A DNA stretch of 64,000 nucleotides. Source: Corylus avellana. Taxonomy: Eukaryota > Streptophyta > Magnoliopsida > Fagales > Betulaceae. Shown piece by piece: positions 59,072 through 64,000 of this stretch. Within the stretch, counting starts at the first letter, position 1, and the number at the start of each line of letters is the position of its first letter. The notes below the pieces were generated by a model. The model did not search any database. It was not told where the DNA came from and saw nothing but the letters and a program-made list of their open reading frames with translations. The stretch lies in the NCBI RefSeq assembly GCF_901000735.1, contig NC_081547.1, forward strand, positions 26,337,382 to 26,401,381, in the 5' to 3' direction. The position numbers were made by a program, and so were the translations under genes.

Positions 59072-62000
59072 ATGCCAATTTGTCTACGCCTCGCCCTTAC
59101 TAGTCCGATCAGCGTGAGCCGGCCACACATCACTCACACGAGCTCCTGCCTCGCACGCGCAGCCACCACCGAGTCAGACATGGCCGCTAACTCAGTCCGA
59201 GTCGCCGCCGCTCAGATGACCTCCATTAACGACCTCGCCGCCAATTTCGCCACCTGTTCTCGCCTCACCAGAGTAACTGCTCTCACATTTCTAAAAACCT
59301 CAACTCTAACTTGCGTGTTTGAATCTTAAATTTGATTTTTTTTTCCCAATTTTTCTCGAGTTTTTCGTTAAGATTTAGGTGCTTTCCTCAATGTTAAATC
59401 TGGTTTCTGTAGAATTTTTCCATGTTAAATTTCTATGGTGTTATTTTTTTATTTTTTGGTTAGTTTAATTTAAGGGTTTCTATCTACAAAGGAAGCAGCG
59501 TTGGCTGGGGCGAAGTTGCTTTGCTTTCCCGAAGCTTTCTCTTATGTGGGTGCTAAGGATGGAGACAGTGTGAAGATCGCAGAACCCTTAGATGGACCGA
59601 TTATGCAAAGATACTGCTCTCTAGCAAGGTGGTGAACGAACTCCCACCATCTACCCCAGCCCCTCTCTCAATTTACGAAACTTATATTTTGTACACTTTT
59701 CCTGTACGAATCATTTTGATTTCCGAGTTTTTGCTTATTATTTAATGTATATTGGGCAATTCATTTTTCTCGAGGTCTGCTTCACTGCTAAATTCTTCAT
59801 TATTGTTTAGCGTTTACATTCTTGAAATTATATCGTAGTTGTCAGTGGGTCGCTTTTTTTTTTTTTTGCTTTCTTTCTTTTATCTTTCTTCAGGATGAAG
59901 AACTGGGTTCTGTGAAGAATTTTTTTGTTCCTGTAATTGACTTGTTCTGTCATGCATCACAGAGATTCCAGCATTTGGTTGTCATTTGGAGGCTTCCAAG
60001 AAAAAGGACCTGATGATGAACACCTGTATAACACACATGTTGTGGTAGATGATAATGGGAACATTAGAAGCACTTATCGGAAGATACACTTGTAAGTTGA
60101 TTAACTTTGGGTTTCAATGGGATTTTTGTTTTTTAGCTTCTCCATTCAGTCATTATTATTGAGCTTTCATGTATTTAGATTTCTGTTGTTTAAGATAGTT
60201 CTAAAGTTAAGTGTACTAAAATGTTAATTTATATTTTCTTCTATTCGGTGAAATGTCTTCCCCATCAATGCTGTATCCTTAAACCATGCATGCATGTTTA
60301 GTTTGACAAAAATGCCTTGCACATAGCACTTATAAGTGGATGGAAAACTTTTTGCTTTTGCCTAGCTTATGTAGTGCTGTTAATCTCTCTCTCTCTCTCA
60401 AGATCCAATCTATCAAGTCAGTAGATTTTTCTTTAATGGAAACCTTAAACTTTGTCCTTCTTGTCAATTGATGGTGTCAAGACTTTGCTACTGATAAGCG
60501 CAACGTAGAGATGAAACCCATTCATCAAAGAATCAGCAGGATATATTACTTGGTGTGTGTGTGCACGCGCATGCATGCGTCTTTACATGTGTCAGTTTGT
60601 GCACGTGTGCGCGTGTGTTGTATGTTAGAGAGAGAGAGAGTGTGACAGCGTCTGGACTTTGCCTACTGATAAGCGCAACATAGAGATGAATTCCATTTGT
60701 CAAAGATTCCTCGGGTATATTACTTGGTGTGTGTGTGTGTGTGTCTTTACATGTGTTGTGTTTGTGCACATGTGTGCGTGATGTTAGAGAGGGAGAGGAC
60801 CCAATCTATCAAGTCAGTAGATTTTTCTGGAATGAGACCTTTAAAATTTGTCCTTCTTGTCAAGTGACTGTGTCGAGACTTTTCCTACTGATAAGCACAA
60901 CTTAGAGATGAAACCCATACGTCAAAGGTTCAGCAGGATATATACTTGGTGTGTGCGTGTGCGCATGTGTTTATGTGTCTTTACATCTGTTGGTTTGTGT
61001 TGTGTTTGTGCACTTGTGTGCGTGTTTGTATGTTAGAGAGAGAGAGAGAGAGAATGGCAGTATCAGCTCAAGCTGACAAAACTTTCTCCTGTAGTCGAGC
61101 TGCTGGTGTTTGTGATGATATGGTTTGTTCAACAGGATACTGTAAATGAAACAATTTCTTTCTGTTTTAAGGTTTGATGTGGATGTTCCTGGTGGAAGAG
61201 TATACAAGGAAAGTAACTTTACCGAAGCAGGTATTTTTTTTCAAACTCACATATATGATATCCAAGTTAAATGAGTGAATGCCTCCTCATGTTCTACTTT
61301 TTTTTTTTTTTCTGCTTTATTCGTTTATTTTTCTATAAAACGGATATTGTTAAATAAGAAAGCGTTTTGTTGAATCCTTTTGACATCAGTATCTTCCCAT
61401 CTCAAGTTCTTGCAAATTTATGAGGAGATAATGACACACCTACTTGTTGATCTGGATAAAATCTTTCGGCCTTTTTTGTTTCTTGGCTCTATCCTTTTTT
61501 CGTTTCAAGAAAGAAACCTTATTGTTTTTGTAGTTTGTTATTTCAATATTTGACATATCCTTTAGTCATATGTACCACGTGTGCCATATAGTCATTACTC
61601 AAAGTCTAGTGCTTAAGGGGGAGTGGGGAGGTTTCCTTATCCTCTGTTCTTTTTTTCATTTTGCTTTTATTTTGTATATGCGAGATTCATATATATTGTT
61701 AGGCTCATTTCTTAATAGCTTAAGTCATAAGCAATTGGCGAAATGTTTGTCTGTTGGAACTTTGGTTCAAGTCTTGGTATGTCCTCATTCAGGAAATTAA
61801 GTTCATATCATTTTTCATTTTTTAGGAATCCATGTGCGGTTTCCTACTGCATTTTGGGGATGGAAGTGTGTGTGACTTGATATGTATTTTTGGGCTCATT
61901 ACCTAATAGTTTAAGCTTTTTGGACAATTGGTATTGTAAAACTGGATAGTGTTCATGTTTTCAGAAAAAAATACCTCTCTTTTTTTCTGCATCTAAGCTA

Positions 62001-63278
62001 CTAAAACTATAATGTTTTTAGGGAAGGATATTGTTGCTGTAGACAGCCCCCTTGGACGTTTGGGCCTGACAGTTTGCTATGATTTGAGATTCCCAGATCT
62101 CTACCAGCAGCTTAGATTCCAACATGATGCGCAGGTATGAGTTGATTTCTTGGCTTTGTAGTTGAATACGTTGTGCTGAATCTGACACTTGCAAATCTGC
62201 AGGTACTATTGGTACCTGCAGCTTTTACTAAAGTAACTGGTCAGGCACACTGGGAGATCCTTCTTCGTGCTCGTGCAATTGAGACTCAATGCTATGTATG
62301 AACTTACTTTCACCTCCAGTATCAGAACGATTTTGTTCGAGCATTTGTAGTAAAATCAAGTCCATTGACATGCCCATCTTGTATGCTATGTTGCCCCCTA
62401 CTGCTCCAATTTGAGAATGATTGCTGAATGCATCATCAGGTCATAGCTGCTGCACAAGCTGGAAAGAACAATGATAAAAGAGAAAGCTACGGTGACTCAT
62501 TAATCATTGATCCATGGGGAACTGTAGTTGGTAGACTGCCTGGTGAGAACTAGGTCCTTTTGTACATCCTGAAGTTTCACCTTTGCACATTGGTGTGTTC
62601 AACATCACTGATTCATCCTTCAAAATACAAGATGATGTCTAAGGATTATTGTTGGAGCAACCTTCTCTCCCTAAGACTGGCTTTTATATGTGAACTTATT
62701 TTACAGAAAATGCTAATTTATTCGTTGGCATCACCTTTGGTGCCTGGTATATGCATACTGCTGCTGCGGCAACATTAATATTAACAGCTGGTTCTGTTTT
62801 TCTGTTTCAGATAGACTGTCAACAGGGATTGCCGTAGCCGATATTGATTTCTCACTACTTGATTCAGTGAGAGCAAAGATACCAATTGCCAAGGTAAGCT
62901 TTATGAATCTATCTCTGGAAACAAATTACCGTGAAATAAACAGAGACTCAATTTTTATTTTTATTTTTGATGACTAGATGATAGATGTGTTTAACTTAAA
63001 AGGAAATTTGTTTTTAAACTTGTGCGCCCAAGTGGGATTTAAACATGTGAATCTGTGTGCACCTTTGCACGGCCTCATGTGCATACATGTACCTTTATGC
63101 ACTCTCACAGGAGGTTGCCGGTGGTGAACTTTGTTGAATGTGTGATTCATATGCGTAGTGTTATTTTTTTTAAATCAATTTTTAGATTATAAAAGATGCC
63201 ATTTTTTCATGTTTCTAATCTAATATTCTTCTTCAGCAACGGAAGCCCATTGACTACTGGAAATCTGCATCACTATAA
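59072..63278 (+). CDS. NIT1: Nit1-type nitrilase-superfamily amidase (probable deaminated glutathione amidase)
   Basis: Probably hydrolyses deaminated glutathione, a damage product made by transaminases, as shown for plant Nit1 homologues (At4g08790 type). Exons: 59072-59272, 59492-59628, 59963-60091, 61172-61230, 62022-62134, 62203-62295, 62440-62542, 62811-62893, 63237-63278; 319 residues and all phases fit. The nitrilase catalytic triad is complete: Glu81 in CFPEAFSYV, Lys153 in YRKIHLF and Cys194 in [32 protein letters not shown] and [22 protein letters not shown] follow, as in the Nit branch, and the end is [12 protein letters not shown]. The first 36 residues ([12 protein letters not shown]..) look like a targeting peptide, and [14 protein letters not shown] inside would start a cytosolic form. 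Omega-amidase (Nit2 type) is the closest alternative. The symbol denotes the dGSH-amidase family, not Arabidopsis indole nitrilase NIT1. Confidence 0.9.
60402..61060. repeat. Composite tandem repeat with (TG)n and (GA)n tracts in Nit1-like intron 3
   Basis: ACTGATAAGCGCAAC-type anchors at 60490, 60665 and 60897, each followed by GAGATGAA, a TTACTTGGTGTGTG stretch, alternating TG/CG runs and (GA)n. A longer upstream part (CCAATCTATCAAGTCAGTAG) occurs at 60405 and 60801. It is an imperfect composite repeat of three copies in a 1.08-kb intron. Confidence 0.85.
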
Positions 63279-63740
63279 ATTTTGGACCTGGTATATATCC
63301 TGTATTCCATGCAATCCAAATGGTACCCAGAGCCATTTGAAGCTTCCTTGTACTCTTTATGTAAGAAGACAAAACTGCTACTGCTCGAAGTTATGGGGAC
63401 GACAATACTATTATGGCATCTGAAATTGCATAATAAAGTTATTATATCCTTCACTGCGAGCTGTTAATAAGTGTCTCCTCTTCTGCATTTTTATACCTTG
63501 GATATTACCTTCTTGTATCTTTAAATTGGGAGGTGTTGACATAATAAAACTGGTTTTTACATGTATGTTGGCTTTACCTTTAGTTAAAGTATGGATGTGC
63601 GTAGTTCAAGTGATCGAACTTTATATGCTTCCTAGATGGTAAGTTATGATCCTAAGTATTTTGCTTTGGTACCATGTTTATATAGGCTCTTGAACACCTT
63701 CTCCTTACAAGCTGATTTTCAAATGTGAGTTTTACATTAT
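63279..63740. other. Nit1-like gene 3' flank
   Basis: 3'UTR and downstream DNA; AATAAA-like signals at 63430 and 63544. No other gene is recognised. Confidence 0.45.
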
Positions 63741-63749
63741 TTTTGTTCT

Positions 63750-64000
63750 ATTTGGTATTAGAGCAACCATCACGTCAAGTATAAGATCAAACCCAGCTCA
63801 TCAAGTATAAGACTGAGTGATTTGCGGCTTTGTGGCTGAATCACGGATGGGGCGTCCTTGAGAGGGCAACTACTTGTAAAAGAAAGGACCTATGAAGTTA
63901 GCGAGCTGGGAATGATGGTTCGTTGGGATGTTAGTTGCAGAGTGTGATGAATATTACAATCGTAAGTGTCTCACAATGGTTAAGTGTAATGTTAACTATG
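63750..64000. mobile_element. Possible retroelement fragment at the window end
   Basis: Starts TTTGGTATTAGAGCAACCAT, close to the initiator-tRNA primer-site motif TGGTATCAGAGC of copia elements. It continues with GC-richer DNA (GGATGGGGCGTCCTTGAGAG, then GAAGTTAGCGAGCTGGGAAT) unlike the AT-rich flank. Truncated by the window, so not confirmed. Confidence 0.4.

Overview
The window is nuclear DNA of a dicot plant, probably a woody rosid (inferred from gene content and retroelement style; the species is not determinable here). It is AT-rich, its genes are split by short GT..AG introns, and its intergenic DNA holds LINE, SINE and MITE remnants. Two runs of N (24575-24638 and 36631-36730) show that it comes from a scaffolded assembly.

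Layout: (1) <1-12047, minus: a TBC-domain Rab-GAP gene of 17 visible exons whose last few codons lie left of the window; its introns hold two dead LINE fragments. (2) 12.05-16.5 kb: intergenic, with a LINE RNase H tail. (3) 16506-19311, plus: phosphatidylglycerophosphate synthase, 7 exons. (4) 20862-24145, minus: plastid-type lambda glutathione transferase (In2-1 family), here GSTL-A, 9 exons. (5) 25.4-51.35 kb: tandemly duplicated DNA whose unit (about 10.4 kb) is RCCR leader, red chlorophyll catabolite reductase gene (plus), GSTL gene (minus) and a spacer. Unit 1 has RCCR-1 and GSTL-B, the assembled middle unit has only GSTL exons 1-3 (GSTL-C) next to the 100-N gap, and unit 3 has RCCR-2 (splice donor destroyed, probable pseudogene) and GSTL-D. 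(6) 51552-55802, minus: clade-D-type PP2C phosphatase, 4 coding exons plus a 5'UTR intron. (7) 59072-63278, plus: Nit1-type nitrilase-superfamily amidase, 9 exons.

The main structural result is that 31.57-36.63 kb and 36.73-41.79 kb are almost the same sequence at an offset of about 5157 bases, on either side of the 100-N gap. Shared micro-insertions suggest these are the unmerged overlapping ends of two contigs. If so, GSTL-C and the middle unit are assembly artefacts and the real locus has two RCCR and three GSTL genes. The order Rab-GAP, PGP synthase, GSTL, PP2C matches my recollection of an Arabidopsis chromosome 3 block (At3g55020-At3g55050), with the RCCR gene and the extra GSTL copies as additions.

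Functionally, PGP synthase, GSTL, RCCR and the Nit1-like amidase carry N-terminal extensions that look like organelle targeting peptides. RCCR acts in chlorophyll breakdown, GSTL is a cysteine-type thiol transferase and Nit1-type enzymes repair damaged glutathione, so several products deal with plastid or redox housekeeping. There is no evidence that they form one system. I found no CRISPR array, tRNA or rRNA gene, and no clearly undescribed gene system; the most novel-looking items are the duplication history, an orphan spliced exon and the repeat structures.
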